Positions 43,823 to 53,184 are shown, counted from the first letter of the stretch. The stretch: DNA of 64,000 nt from Sphingomonas sp. UBA978 (GCF_002292295.1 NZ_DBBS01000018.1:124001-188000); one strand, 5' to 3'. Notes: generated by a model from the letters alone, not told the origin. Made by a program: numbers and translations.

Positions 43823-44887
43823 TCAAGCGGCGGCGAAGCGGATCGGTTCCCCCGCCCGGATGGTCAGGTCGCCGCCCGCATAATGTTCGCCGTCGAGGAT
43901 GAAGCCTTCGTCGGACTGGACGCGGACGCTGCGCGGATCGGTGCGCGCGAAGCCGGCCGCAACCGCGGGACTGCCGTCGGTCCCCGACAGGATCGGCTTG
44001 AGCATGCGGAACAGATGGCGGGGCGGCGCATCGACGGTCAGCATCTTGAGGCCCGCGCGTTCACGCCCGAACGGCTTCAACCCGACCGGCATCCGTTCGA
44101 GCGTCGAGGCGAGCATCAGGTACAATTGCCGCGTCGCGGGCCGGTCGCCATCCGCCTGCAACCGCATCGTCGTGCCGCGCCGCCAGGCATTGCCGGCACC
44201 GCCGAACAAGGTCTGCGCGATGCTCCAGCCGAGCGACAGCGCCACCGCGACGCCATTGAACGCGCCGGCGCGATGCGTGCTCTGCGCCAGTTCGGTGGCG
44301 CGGACGAAACCGCCCATGCCGAGCAGGAAGCCGCGCGCGTCCGGCACCGTCGCATCGTCGCGCAGGACCTCAACCGGCGCGCGTTCGACGAACCGCCCCG
44401 CCTGCGCCGCGGTGATCGCGTCGCGCACCGTCCAGCCCTCCGGGATGCCGAGGTCGAGCGCCAGCGCATTGGTCTTGCCCGACGGGATGATCGCCATCGG
44501 CGGCATCGCATCGAACACCCGCGCCGCCGCGGTCATAACGTCGCGCAGCGTGCCGTCGCCGCCGTTCACCACCAGCAGGCCGATGCCGCGCGCCGCATAG
44601 TCGCGCAGCGTCTCCTCGAGCGCGTCGAACGTATCGGGTGCGGTGTAGAGCACGTCCGGCCAGTGATCGAGCCGCATGCCGTGCTTCAGGTTGCGATGGC
44701 TGCGCCCGTTGGCGATGACGCCGACGAGCAGCGGCGCGCGGGCCGGTACGACCGGCGCCGGCCCGCGCGCGATCCGCGCCTCGCCGAGCACATCGACCGC
44801 CGCGCCGCACCGCCGGAACACGACCTGTCCCGCCGCATTGATCAGAGCCTCGCCGGCGGAGGGGCGCCTGTTGAATACCGTGGCCAA
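43823..44887 (-). CDS. Diacylglycerol-kinase-family lipid kinase
   Basis: The 354-aa protein has the DAGK catalytic motif NGGDGTLRDV (N108-G112) and the following IPSGKTNALALDLG segment. Family members phosphorylate diacylglycerol, ceramide or other lipids to phosphatidate-like products at the inner membrane. The start is a TTG at 44887 with GGAGGGTG upstream, a strong ribosome site. It heads the three-gene unit with the nucleotidyltransferase-like and MobA-like genes. In a sphingolipid-containing group the substrate could be ceramide, but this is inference. Confidence 0.9.
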   Translation of the reverse strand: MATVFNRRPSAGEALINAAGQVVFRRCGAAVDVLGEARIARGPAPVVPARAPLLVGVIANGRSHRNLKHGMRLDHWPDVLYTAPDTFDALEETLRDYAARGIGLLVVNGGDGTLRDVMTAAARVFDAMPPMAIIPSGKTNALALDLGIPEGWTVRDAITAAQAGRFVERAPVEVLRDDATVPDARGFLLGMGGFVRATELAQSTHRAGAFNGVAVALSLGWSIAQTLFGGAGNAWRRGTTMRLQADGDRPATRQLYLMLASTLERMPVGLKPFGRERAGLKMLTVDAPPRHLFRMLKPILSGTDGSPAVAAGFARTDPRSVRVQSDEGFILDGEHYAGGDLTIRAGEPIRFAAA

Positions 44888-44986
44888 ATTACACCCTCCG
44901 TCACGAGTCCTTCACCGAACTGTCACACGGGCAAATATGGGCAGGATTGCGGCCCTAACAAGAAAATTGATGCACGTCGGTGTGAT

Positions 44987-46348
44987 TCAGGCGATTTCGC
45001 CCGACTTATCGCCGGTCGCAGCCGTCGCGGGCGGCTCCGACTGCAGCAGCGACTGGATCGCCAGCCCCAGCAGCAGCGCGACGATCACCGCATTGACCAG
45101 CACCGCGATCGATACGCCGATCACCTCCAGCGACGGGCTGAGCCAGAAGCTGACCGCGAACAATGCGCCGATTCCGACCAGCCGGGCGATGAAGGTGGCG
45201 CCGATCCGGTTGGCGGCGAGCAGCAGCGGTTCGAATCCGACCGTGACCAGATCGATGCACCCCGCCGCCGCCAGCCACAGCAGGATCGGATAGGCGCGAC
45301 CGAATTCCTTGCCGCCCATCAGCGTCAGCACCGGGTGACCGAAGACGACGACGATCAGGAACGCGAAGGCGGCGACCACCGTCGCCATCAGGAACGAGCG
45401 CAGGATCATCTGCCGCACCCGGGCAAGGCCGCCCGCCGCGACCGCGCGGACGATTTCGGGAAAGGCCGCGCGGGCGAGCAGCTGCGACACCTTGGTCAGC
45501 GCCTGCGCCAGTTGCAGCGCCAGCCGGAACGCGCCCGCCGAGGCGGTGCCGACCGTGCCGCCGACGAGCAACAGCGGGATCTGCTTGCTCGACAGGCCGA
45601 GCGAGGAACTGGCGTTGGTGGCGAGCGAGAAGCGGACGATGCCGGGATGGTCGATCACCACGTCGCGTACGCCGATCCCGGGCGCGAACAGCAATTTGAG
45701 GTCGCCGCTGCGCGCCAGCGCCGCCCAATAGGCCGCGGCGGTGAGCACCTCCGCCAGCCCCCAGGCGATCAGGAATCCGGTGACGCTCGGCAGGAACAGC
45801 GCCGCCAGCACCGCGCCGATCAGCCGCGTCGCCGGGGTCACGCTGTCCGCCGCCGCCGCGACCGAGAAACGGTCGCGCAGGCGCAGGATGCCGAGCGGGG
45901 TCGAGCGGATCGACAGCAGTTGCGCGATTGTAAAGATCATGGTCGCGCGCGCATGGACGGGGCGGACGCCCAGCGCTTCGCCCCAGGTGTGGATGATGAC
46001 CGCCGCCAGGATCACGCCGATCACCGCGCTGCCGACGTCGAGCAGGCCGCACGCGCGGAACAGCCGCGCCAGCCGCGTCTCGTCGCCGGGCTTCAGATGC
46101 TGGTGGCCGTAGCGGACGATGATCTGCCACGTCTGGAACCCGACGACCGTCGCCAGCGCCTGGCTGGCGCCGGTGATGAGCGCGAAGCGGCCGAAGCCGG
46201 CGACGCCCAGCGTACGCGTGACGATGGCGAGATAGACGAGGCTGAGCACCGCGAGCACGCCGCGGCTCGCGAGCATCCAGCCCAGATTGCGGGCGATCGC
46301 GCGCATGGGTCCGCCCTGCGGCCCACCCTTGAACATCGCACTGGTCAT
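44987..46348 (-). CDS. Oligosaccharide/polysaccharide flippase family protein
   Basis: The 453-aa protein has about 12-14 hydrophobic helices and the MATE/Wzx-like opening RAIARNLGWMLASRGVLAVL. Such proteins move lipid-linked sugars or head groups across the inner membrane. It is 4 bases downstream of the CDP-alcohol transferase stop and 100 bases upstream of the kinase gene, so it joins the two halves of the cluster. The substrate is unknown. Confidence 0.88.
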   Translation of the reverse strand: MTSAMFKGGPQGGPMRAIARNLGWMLASRGVLAVLSLVYLAIVTRTLGVAGFGRFALITGASQALATVVGFQTWQIIVRYGHQHLKPGDETRLARLFRACGLLDVGSAVIGVILAAVIIHTWGEALGVRPVHARATMIFTIAQLLSIRSTPLGILRLRDRFSVAAAADSVTPATRLIGAVLAALFLPSVTGFLIAWGLAEVLTAAAYWAALARSGDLKLLFAPGIGVRDVVIDHPGIVRFSLATNASSSLGLSSKQIPLLLVGGTVGTASAGAFRLALQLAQALTKVSQLLARAAFPEIVRAVAAGGLARVRQMILRSFLMATVVAAFAFLIVVVFGHPVLTLMGGKEFGRAYPILLWLAAAGCIDLVTVGFEPLLLAANRIGATFIARLVGIGALFAVSFWLSPSLEVIGVSIAVLVNAVIVALLLGLAIQSLLQSEPPATAATGDKSGEIA

Positions 46349-46352
46349 CGCG

Positions 46353-47498
46353 TCATGCCAGCCAGCTGACGATCCTCTTGCCAGGGGCAGCGACGGCCAT
46401 CGCCTGGAACAGCCGCACCAGATGTACCACCAGCGACGCCATCGTCCAGACCGCGACCGCGACGATGCCCCAATCGGGTCGCGTTACCAGCAGGCCGGCG
46501 AACAGGATCACCATGTTCGGATTGCGGCGCGCGGTGACCAGCCGGAACCGGCTGTCGAAGCGCTCCCAGACATGGATGTGCATGCCGAAACGGGCGATGA
46601 ACGCCCCCTCGATCAGCCGCTGCGCGACATAGCCGAACAGCATCGCCGCGATCACCGCGACGAAGGTGGCATCGCTTAACGGATGGCCATAAGCGGTGCA
46701 TCCCACCGCCCAGGCCCACCACCAGAACGGCGGATGGATCAGGTCGACGCCGTGGTCCCACGCATTGCCGAGCGCCGACGAGGTGATCGTGCAGCGCGCC
46801 AGCTTTCCATCGACCGTGTCGAGCACCATGAACACCAGCCCGATCGCCAGCCCGCTCCAGAACCAGCCGTACCAGAAGGCGACCGTGGCAACGATGCACA
46901 GCACCGAACCGATCGCGGTCACCTGATTGGGTGAAATGCCCGCCCGCGCGCACAGGCGGGTGATCCACAACGCCCATTCCGGCCACAGATATTTGGTGAG
47001 CAGATCGGTGACGCCCTTGTAGGCGCCGGTATAGCTCGCCCGCTCGATCGCGGGGACGCTGGCGGGGACCAGCCGCTCGGCGAACGGTTTCTCACGCTTG
47101 CGCAGCGCCTCGTTGAAGATGCCCTCCTCCGCCTCCGCCGCGATCACGGTCAGCGTGCCGGGATCGAACGGGCGATCCGCCTCCATCGCCGCGGCGACAC
47201 GGGTGCGATCCGCGGCGGTCACGACATGCGCCAGCACCGGCACGCCCTCGCGCGTCAACACCGTTCCCGGCCGCGCGAGCAGGTGCGGCAGCCACGCCGG
47301 ATCGAAGGCGAAGGCGAGGTTGGCGAGCAGCGCGCCCGCCGCGTCGGCATCCCCCGCCAGTGGCAGCTTGCGCGCCACCGCCATCCGCCGCAGCCGCTCT
47401 GCGGCGCTCATCCCCCAGATCGGCGTCGGGTTGCTGCCGACGGGAATCACGACGGGTTGCGGCGGGGGCGATTGTGGCGAGGAGGGTGTTGCGGCCAT
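46353..47498 (-). CDS. CDP-alcohol phosphatidyltransferase with N-terminal extra domain
   Basis: The 381-aa protein has the complete CDP-alcohol phosphotransferase signature: D227-x2-D230-G231-x2-A234-R235-x8-G244-x3-D248-x3-D252. It has about six membrane helices after residue 190. Residues 1 to about 150 form a separate soluble region (RLRRMAVARKLPLAG, then an Arg/Ala-rich stretch) that may be a remnant nucleotidyltransferase half, as in bifunctional inositol-phosphate cytidylyltransferase/synthase proteins. It would join a CDP-activated alcohol to a phosphate acceptor. The ATG at 47498 is chosen; an earlier GTG is possible. Confidence 0.88.
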   Translation of the reverse strand: MAATPSSPQSPPPQPVVIPVGSNPTPIWGMSAAERLRRMAVARKLPLAGDADAAGALLANLAFAFDPAWLPHLLARPGTVLTREGVPVLAHVVTAADRTRVAAAMEADRPFDPGTLTVIAAEAEEGIFNEALRKREKPFAERLVPASVPAIERASYTGAYKGVTDLLTKYLWPEWALWITRLCARAGISPNQVTAIGSVLCIVATVAFWYGWFWSGLAIGLVFMVLDTVDGKLARCTITSSALGNAWDHGVDLIHPPFWWWAWAVGCTAYGHPLSDATFVAVIAAMLFGYVAQRLIEGAFIARFGMHIHVWERFDSRFRLVTARRNPNMVILFAGLLVTRPDWGIVAVAVWTMASLVVHLVRLFQAMAVAAPGKRIVSWLA

Positions 47499-47545
47499 GT
47501 CCAGCCCGATAGCGGTCCGCACGCCCTTGGGATAGTCGCCAGCCG

Positions 47546-48658
47546 TCAGGCGGTGGCGAGGATGCGCGCAACCGCCGCGGCGGCACGACGCGGCGCGGCC
47601 CCGTCGGTATCGCCGAGCGAGTCGACAGCGAAGGTCCGCTGCGCCGGCAGGAAGGCGGCATGGCCCGCCCCCGCGCGGTCGAGCGCGTCGGGCAACATGG
47701 CGAGATCGGTCACCACCTCGCCTGCGGTCCACATGTCGTAGCTCGGATCGCCCGCCCAGACGACGCCGCGCGGGTCGAGGAACACGCACGGCCGCGGCCG
47801 CATCAGGAATTCGACGACCTGGCTCGACGTGTCGCCCAGATAGATGTCGGCAGCAGCGGTGTAGCTGCCGTCGACCATCGCGAAGCTGTCGAGGTCGACA
47901 TGCACGTCGCCACGCCCGGCCAGCGTCGCCGCAAAGGCACGCACGTCCGGCGCCTTCTCGACCAGCCGCTGGTGCGGCGCGAAGATCAGATTGTAGCGCC
48001 CGCTCGCGAGGATGGCGCCGATCGCCGCGTCGCCCCAGTCCCACCACGACGAACGGTGCCGTTGCCAGTGCGGCGCATAGAGGATGGTCGGCCGGTCGTG
48101 CGCGAACGCCAGCGACGCATGCGTGCGCTGGCGAAACCCCGCCTTGATATAGCCGGTCACCGCGATTCCGGCGGGATCGACACCATGCGCCGCCAGCGCC
48201 TGCCGCTCGCGCTCCGCCGCGACGATGGTCAGCGCCGCCGCCTTGCGCCGGCGATCGTTGCGATTCATCATCGATCCCGCGCCGTGCAGGATGTTCACGA
48301 AGCGCGCCCGTGTCGGCAACAACGCGGGAATCCACAGGCTGGTCTGTTCCGCCGATACCACCACCCGCGTGGCCAGCAGCCGCGGCGCGAGCCGGGCGAG
48401 CAGCGGCAACTTCGCGGGCAGCGGCGGGTTGCGCCCCGCCTCCCACGCGCCGAGATCGCGATACCCCGGCGCGCGGCGGATGCGCACCCGCGGCTCCTCG
48501 CCGAGCCAGCTGCGGATCAGCGCCTCATGCATCGATGTCGCCACCCAGGCATCGACCCGCAGCGCCGGCTCCGCCGCGACCAGCGCCTCCATCACCGGGA
48601 ACAGGTGCGGGATCAGCAGCGTCTCGCCCAGGAACAGAAACGCGACGTCGGTCGTCAT
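47546..48658 (-). CDS. CDP-glycerol glycerophosphotransferase-like (TagF/TagB-type) protein
   Basis: The 370-aa protein matches the Glyphos_transf family: RFVNILHGAGSMMNRNDRR holds the catalytic-type His, LIFAPHQRLVE resembles a second His site, and IYLGDTSSQVVEFLMRPRPC corresponds to the SDYSS region of TagF. In Gram-positive bacteria such enzymes build teichoic-acid glycerol-phosphate chains; in a Gram-negative the target is probably a lipid-linked polymer or capsule. The start overlaps the upstream nucleotidyltransferase stop (ATGA). Confidence 0.82.
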   Translation of the reverse strand: MTTDVAFLFLGETLLIPHLFPVMEALVAAEPALRVDAWVATSMHEALIRSWLGEEPRVRIRRAPGYRDLGAWEAGRNPPLPAKLPLLARLAPRLLATRVVVSAEQTSLWIPALLPTRARFVNILHGAGSMMNRNDRRRKAAALTIVAAERERQALAAHGVDPAGIAVTGYIKAGFRQRTHASLAFAHDRPTILYAPHWQRHRSSWWDWGDAAIGAILASGRYNLIFAPHQRLVEKAPDVRAFAATLAGRGDVHVDLDSFAMVDGSYTAAADIYLGDTSSQVVEFLMRPRPCVFLDPRGVVWAGDPSYDMWTAGEVVTDLAMLPDALDRAGAGHAAFLPAQRTFAVDSLGDTDGAAPRRAAAAVARILATA

Positions 48659-49368
48659 CCGCCGTGCCGGCCCGCCCAGGCGGCGATATCCTCGGGCTGG
48701 TCGATCTCCTGCCACGCCCCCTCGCCCGCGACGATCGCGCGCACCGGCGCATAAGTGGCGAGGTCGGCGATGATCGCATGGTGGAAGGCGTCGAGCCCAC
48801 CCGGGTGCGCGATCACGCTTTCCAGCGCGCGGGCATAGGCATCGCCGCCGTGCGACACGATCACCCCCAGCGACCGGTGCGTCGCCACGTCGAGCGGCAG
48901 GTCCTTGGCGACGGCACACACCTGCCGGTTCGCAACGGTCACCAGCATATCGTCGGGCGCCGCGGCGCGCAGCGGTTCGACCAGCAGCCCCACCCCCTCC
49001 CCCGGTGCGCGCACCGCGGCGGAAATCAGGTCGGAGGCGAAGACGGTGTCGCCATTCATCAGGCAGAAGGGCGCATCCAGCAGGTCGCGCGCCATCCACA
49101 CGCTGCCGATGCTGCTCGCCACCGACCAGAAGGGGTTGAATAGCAGCCGCACCGGCAACGGCGGCCGGGCGCGCGCCAGATGAGCGCCGATCTGGCGGTA
49201 GCGATAGCCGCCGACGATCACCGCCTGCTCGATCCCCGCCGCGTGCAGCGCGTCGAGCTGATGATCGAGGATGCTGCGCCCGCCGACCTCGACGAGGCAT
49301 TTCGGGATTTCGCGGGTCAGTGGCAGCAACCGCGAACCGATGCCCGCGCTCAGGATGACAGCTTGCAT
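48655..49368 (-). CDS. Sugar/alcohol-phosphate nucleotidyltransferase (LicC-like)
   Basis: The 237-aa enzyme begins QAVILSAGIGSRLLPLTREI followed by PKCL, the nucleotide-binding loop of the NTP transferase family, and has LMNGDTVFASDLI as a metal site. It resembles CTP:phosphocholine or inositol-phosphate cytidylyltransferases. With the CDP-alcohol transferase and glycerophosphotransferase in the same run, it could make the CDP-activated alcohol. It heads the first operon of the cluster. Confidence 0.85.
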   Translation of the reverse strand: MQAVILSAGIGSRLLPLTREIPKCLVEVGGRSILDHQLDALHAAGIEQAVIVGGYRYRQIGAHLARARPPLPVRLLFNPFWSVASSIGSVWMARDLLDAPFCLMNGDTVFASDLISAAVRAPGEGVGLLVEPLRAAAPDDMLVTVANRQVCAVAKDLPLDVATHRSLGVIVSHGGDAYARALESVIAHPGGLDAFHHAIIADLATYAPVRAIVAGEGAWQEIDQPEDIAAWAGRHGG

Positions 49369-49412
49369 GCCCGCGCCCTAGAGCAAAGCGCGCGGCGGCG
49401 AAACCGGGCCGG

Positions 49413-49862
49413 TCAGCGGCGCATATTGGCCACTGCCAGCCCGCCGGCGACGAGCGCCGCATCCTCGACGAAGCCGGTGGCTGTCTGCCCAAAGCGCTGC
49501 ATCGCCCGCTTGCGCAGCGCCAGCCCGGCATAGGAGCTGGCGATCGCCGCCGCCACCGCCAGTGCCGCGCCCATCCGCCGCTGCCCGGGCTTCGCCAGCG
49601 CCGCCCCGGCGAAGGCGGAGGTCAGCGACCGTGCGGTGAGGCCGGCGATCACCGTGCGATCGGGTGCGGTCTTCATCTTGTCGCCCGCCATCTCCGCTGC
49701 GGCGAGCGTCACCGCGCCCGCCCGCACGATCGGGTGCGATAGCAGCGCAGCACCGGGCATGTCGGCGCCGATGCGCCCCTTCGCAGATTCTCCCGCGACG
49801 ATCGAGAGCGGGGTCATGGCGCGCTGGCCGGCGATCAGGCCGATGAGGATCGAACGAATCAT
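49413..49862 (-). CDS. DUF4126 family membrane protein
   Basis: The 149-aa protein begins MIRSILIGLIAGQRAMTPLS and has four short hydrophobic segments with a Gly/Ala-rich pattern, typical of DUF4126. Function is unknown. The ATG at 49862 has an AAGGA-like site in the bases before it (CTTCCTAAT region, minus strand). It lies 44 bases upstream of the nucleotidyltransferase gene, and could belong to the same transcript. Confidence 0.75.
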   Translation of the reverse strand: MIRSILIGLIAGQRAMTPLSIVAGESAKGRIGADMPGAALLSHPIVRAGAVTLAAAEMAGDKMKTAPDRTVIAGLTARSLTSAFAGAALAKPGQRRMGAALAVAAAIASSYAGLALRKRAMQRFGQTATGFVEDAALVAGGLAVANMRR

Positions 49863-49930
49863 TAGGAAGGTCCTGACGGTGAAAGGAATCTCCTCCACAA
49901 CCCGGCCACCCCCGCGAAGTTGCATCGCGG

Positions 49931-50830
49931 TCAGCGCACCAGCCCCGGCGGGACCTCGCCCGCGAAATGCGCGTCGAGATTGGCGACCAGCAGCGCCGCC
50001 ATCGCCGCGCGCGCCGCGACGGTCGCCGATCCCTGATGCGGCGACAGCACGACGGTGTCGCGATGCAGCCCCGCAGGCACCTCCGGTTCGTCGGCGAAGA
50101 CATCGAGGCCGGCGCCGGCGATGCCGCCCGTCGCCAGCGCCTCGATCAGGGCGGCCTGATCGACCAGCGATCCGCGTGCGACGTTGACCAGCACGCCTTC
50201 CGGACCCAGTGCCGTCAGCACCGCGGCATCGACCGCGCCTTCGTTCCCGCTTCCCGCCGCCGCGGCGAGGAACAGCACGTCGCTCGCGGCTGTCAGCGCG
50301 GTGAGATCGGCGACGAACCGCCACGGCACGTCGGGCTTCGCCGCCCGCGCGCTGTAGCAGAGCTCGCCCGCGAACGGCGCGGCACGCATCGCGATCGCCC
50401 GGCCGATCGCGCCGAGGCCATAGATGCCGATCCGCCGCCCCGTGGCCCGGCGCGCGAGCGGCACCGACCAGCCGCCGCCGCGCACCGCGCGATCGTTGGC
50501 GGCGATCCGCCGCTCCACCGCCAGCCACAGGCCGATCGCGAGATCGGCGACATCCTCGGTCAGCACGTCGCGGGTGATCGTCAGTGCGACACCCCGCGCC
50601 GCCAGTGCATCCTTGTCGATGCCGTCATGCCCGACGCCATGCACCGCCACGACCTCCAGCCGCGGCAGCCGGTCGAGCAGCGCCGCATCCACCGTCATCG
50701 ATCCGCCGCCGACCAGCGCCCGCACCGCCTCGAGCGGTGCCTCGTCCATACCGACGTACAATGTGTAATGGTCGCGCAGGCTCGGGACGAGTGTTTTGGG
50801 CAGCGGTGACGGGGACAGAATGGGGATCAT
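49931..50830 (-). CDS. D-isomer specific 2-hydroxyacid dehydrogenase
   Basis: The 299-aa protein has a Rossmann NAD-binding site in RRIGIYGLGAIGRAIAMRAA, the catalytic Arg in VNVARGSLVDQAAL, the Glu in FADEPEVPAGLH and the His in VLSPHQGSATVAA. It reduces 2-oxo acids such as glyoxylate or hydroxypyruvate. The exact substrate is not resolved from sequence. It is 28 bases downstream of ribF on the same strand. Confidence 0.9.
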   Translation of the reverse strand: MIPILSPSPLPKTLVPSLRDHYTLYVGMDEAPLEAVRALVGGGSMTVDAALLDRLPRLEVVAVHGVGHDGIDKDALAARGVALTITRDVLTEDVADLAIGLWLAVERRIAANDRAVRGGGWSVPLARRATGRRIGIYGLGAIGRAIAMRAAPFAGELCYSARAAKPDVPWRFVADLTALTAASDVLFLAAAAGSGNEGAVDAAVLTALGPEGVLVNVARGSLVDQAALIEALATGGIAGAGLDVFADEPEVPAGLHRDTVVLSPHQGSATVAARAAMAALLVANLDAHFAGEVPPGLVR

Positions 50831-50858
50831 GCCGCGCTCAACGTGCGGCGCCGCATTT

Positions 50859-51782
50859 CTATGCCAGCAGCGCCCGCGCCCGGTTACAATCCCGCTCCAT
50901 CTGGGCGGTCAGCGCGTCGAGGCTGTCGAACTTCGCCTCGGGCCGCAGATAGTCGATCAGCGCGACCTCGATCGGCTGGCCATACAGGTCGCCCGCGAAG
51001 TCGAAGAAATAGGGTTCGAGCAGCTCCTTGGGCGGGTCGAAGGTCGGACGGATCCCCAGATTCGCCGCGCCCTTCAGCACGCGCCCGTCCGCCAGCCGGC
51101 CGGTCACCGCATAGATGCCGTAAGCGGGGCGGAGATATTTGCCCATGTCGATGTTGGCGGTGGGATAGCCGATCGTCCGGCCGAGCTTGTCGCCATGCTG
51201 AACCACGCCCTCGACCGCGAACGGCCGCGTCAGCAGCCGGGCGGCGGCGCGGGGATCGCCATGCCGCAGCGCGTCGCGGATGCGCGTCGACGACACCGGC
51301 TCGCCGTCCAGCGTCACCGGCCCGACCGTCTCCGCGACGAAGCCATGCGCCGCACCGCGTTCGGCGAGCAGCCGCACGTCGCCGCGCTTGGCGGTGCCGA
51401 AGGTAAAATCCTCCCCCGTCACCACGCCCGCCACCTGCAGGTCGGCGTGCAGGCGTTCGGCGATAAACCGTTCCGCCGACAGCCGCGCGAGCGCGCCGTC
51501 GAAGTGGAACACCACCATCGCATCCACCCCCGCCGCGGCGAACAGCCGCTGCCGCTGGTCGAGCGTCGTCAGCCGGAACGGCGGCGCATCGGGGCGGAAA
51601 TGGCGCACCGGATGCGGATCGAAGGTCGCGACCAGCGCCGGCCGGCCCTCGGCGCGCGCGCGCGCCACCGCGCGCCCGACCACCGCTTGGTGCCCGAGGT
51701 GAAAGCCATCGAAATTGCCGAGCGCGACGATCCCGCCGGCCAGATGCGGCGGCACCGCCGAGCCGCCGTCCAGCCGCTCCAT
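50859..51782 (-). CDS. ribF: Bifunctional riboflavin kinase / FAD synthetase
   Basis: The 307-aa enzyme makes FMN and FAD. The N-terminal adenylyltransferase domain (about 1-180) has GNFDGFHLGHQAVV and a later SSTRIRDALRHG, and the C-terminal kinase domain has GRTIGYPTANIDM and EPYFFDFAGDLYGQPIEV. The ATG at 51782 is chosen over an in-frame ATG at 51839 because it is the family start. It lies 10 bases downstream of the M19 dipeptidase gene. Confidence 0.95.
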   Translation of the reverse strand: MERLDGGSAVPPHLAGGIVALGNFDGFHLGHQAVVGRAVARARAEGRPALVATFDPHPVRHFRPDAPPFRLTTLDQRQRLFAAAGVDAMVVFHFDGALARLSAERFIAERLHADLQVAGVVTGEDFTFGTAKRGDVRLLAERGAAHGFVAETVGPVTLDGEPVSSTRIRDALRHGDPRAAARLLTRPFAVEGVVQHGDKLGRTIGYPTANIDMGKYLRPAYGIYAVTGRLADGRVLKGAANLGIRPTFDPPKELLEPYFFDFAGDLYGQPIEVALIDYLRPEAKFDSLDALTAQMERDCNRARALLA

Positions 51783-51792
51783 CCGCGGCGCC

Positions 51793-53010
51793 TTAGGGCT
51801 GGGTCGCGCCCGGAGCAACAGCGGGTGCGAGTCCGGCATGCAACAGGCGCAGGACGTTGCCGCCCATCACCCGCGCGATCTCGTCCGCGGTGAAGCCGCG
51901 ATCGAGCAGCGCCTGCGTCACGCCCGCCAGCTGGCTGGCGTCGAACCCGGTCGTCACCGCGCCGTCGAAGTCCGATCCGAGGCCGACATGCGCGATGCCG
52001 ACCAGATCGCGGACATGCGCGATTGCGCGCGCCACCGCCGCCGGGCTGGTCGAACACACCGCCGCCTCCCAATAGCCGATGCCGACGACGCCGCCGGTCC
52101 GGGCGATGCCGCGAATCTCGTCGTCGGTCAGGTTGCGGTTGACCCGGCAGGTCGCCTGCACGCCGCCATGGCTCGACACCACCGGCCGCCGCGCGATGCG
52201 CAGGATATCGGCGACCGCCGCGTGGCTGGCATGCGCGACGTCGACCACCATGCCCCTCGCCTCCATCCGTGCGATCACCTGCCGCCCCAGCGGCGTCAGT
52301 CCGCGTTTGGCGAGGCCATGCATCGATCCGGCGACCTCATTGTCGAAGAAATGCGCCATCCCCGCCATCCGGAACCCGGCGTCGTACAGCCGGTCGAGGT
52401 TGCGGATATCGCCCTCCAGATCCTGCAACCCCTCGATCGACAGCATCGCCCCCACCGGCGGCCCGGTCAGGCAGGCATCGCCGAAACAGCGCGTCCAGTC
52501 CGCCCGCGCGCGCAGCAGCCGGTCGAGATCCGCCGGACTGCGCACCGCCCGCAGCCGGCCGTTCGACCCGGCGATCGCGCGGGTCAGCTTGCGCGCGTGC
52601 CACAGCGAACGTTCGAGCAGCGAGGTCCACGTCCGCGGCGGCTGCCGCTGCGCGATCGTCAGCAGCGTGATATTGTCGCTGTCCGCGCCATTGGCGTCGT
52701 AATTCTGGTGTTTCGGCGTCTTGGTGACCGAGGAGAAGACCTGAAGCGCCACATTGCCCGCCTCCAGCCGCGGCAGGTCGACCTGCCCTCGCGCGCCGGA
52801 ACCGAGCAGGTCGCGTTGCCACAACAGGGTATCGGCATGCATGTCGGCGACGAACAGCCGGCGGTGCAGGTCGCGCGCCTGCGGCGTGATGCGAACCGAC
52901 ACCGGCTCGACCCGGTTCATAGAACGTTCGACGATCACCGGCGCGAGCCCGAAGAAGCCGAGCAGCGCCAGCACGACGATCACCCCGCCCGCGACCAGCC
53001 ACCTGCCCAT
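51793..53010 (-). CDS. M19 family membrane dipeptidase
   Basis: The 405-aa protein has an N-terminal membrane anchor (about 3-24). The M19 zinc-peptidase domain follows, with FVADMHADTLLW, SIEGLQDLEGDIRNL, GMVVDVAHASHAAV and IAHVGLGSDFDGAVT; together these carry the expected His and Asp metal ligands. It hydrolyses dipeptides, likely in the periplasm. The ATG at 53010 gives the full anchor. Confidence 0.93.
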   Translation of the reverse strand: MGRWLVAGGVIVVLALLGFFGLAPVIVERSMNRVEPVSVRITPQARDLHRRLFVADMHADTLLWQRDLLGSGARGQVDLPRLEAGNVALQVFSSVTKTPKHQNYDANGADSDNITLLTIAQRQPPRTWTSLLERSLWHARKLTRAIAGSNGRLRAVRSPADLDRLLRARADWTRCFGDACLTGPPVGAMLSIEGLQDLEGDIRNLDRLYDAGFRMAGMAHFFDNEVAGSMHGLAKRGLTPLGRQVIARMEARGMVVDVAHASHAAVADILRIARRPVVSSHGGVQATCRVNRNLTDDEIRGIARTGGVVGIGYWEAAVCSTSPAAVARAIAHVRDLVGIAHVGLGSDFDGAVTTGFDASQLAGVTQALLDRGFTADEIARVMGGNVLRLLHAGLAPAVAPGATQP

Positions 53011-53184
53011 CAGCGCCCTCTCCCGTCACGGAGTCGAACGCCCCGCCGGGCTGGTTATGCGGGAATGCGGCAGAAGAGGATACCCATTCCGCCCCGAAGC
53101 GACGGGCCTGCAATGGATCGACACAGTTCGGGCGGGTGCCGGCCGCGTCCGCCTCCCGGGCGTGTTCGACACTCCGAAACCAAC

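Noticed and set aside
43883..46369. An 828-codon open frame antisense to the lipid kinase and flippase genes
   Set aside because: Low-complexity Arg/Gln/Asp-rich translation without domains; both genes on the minus strand have clear motifs.
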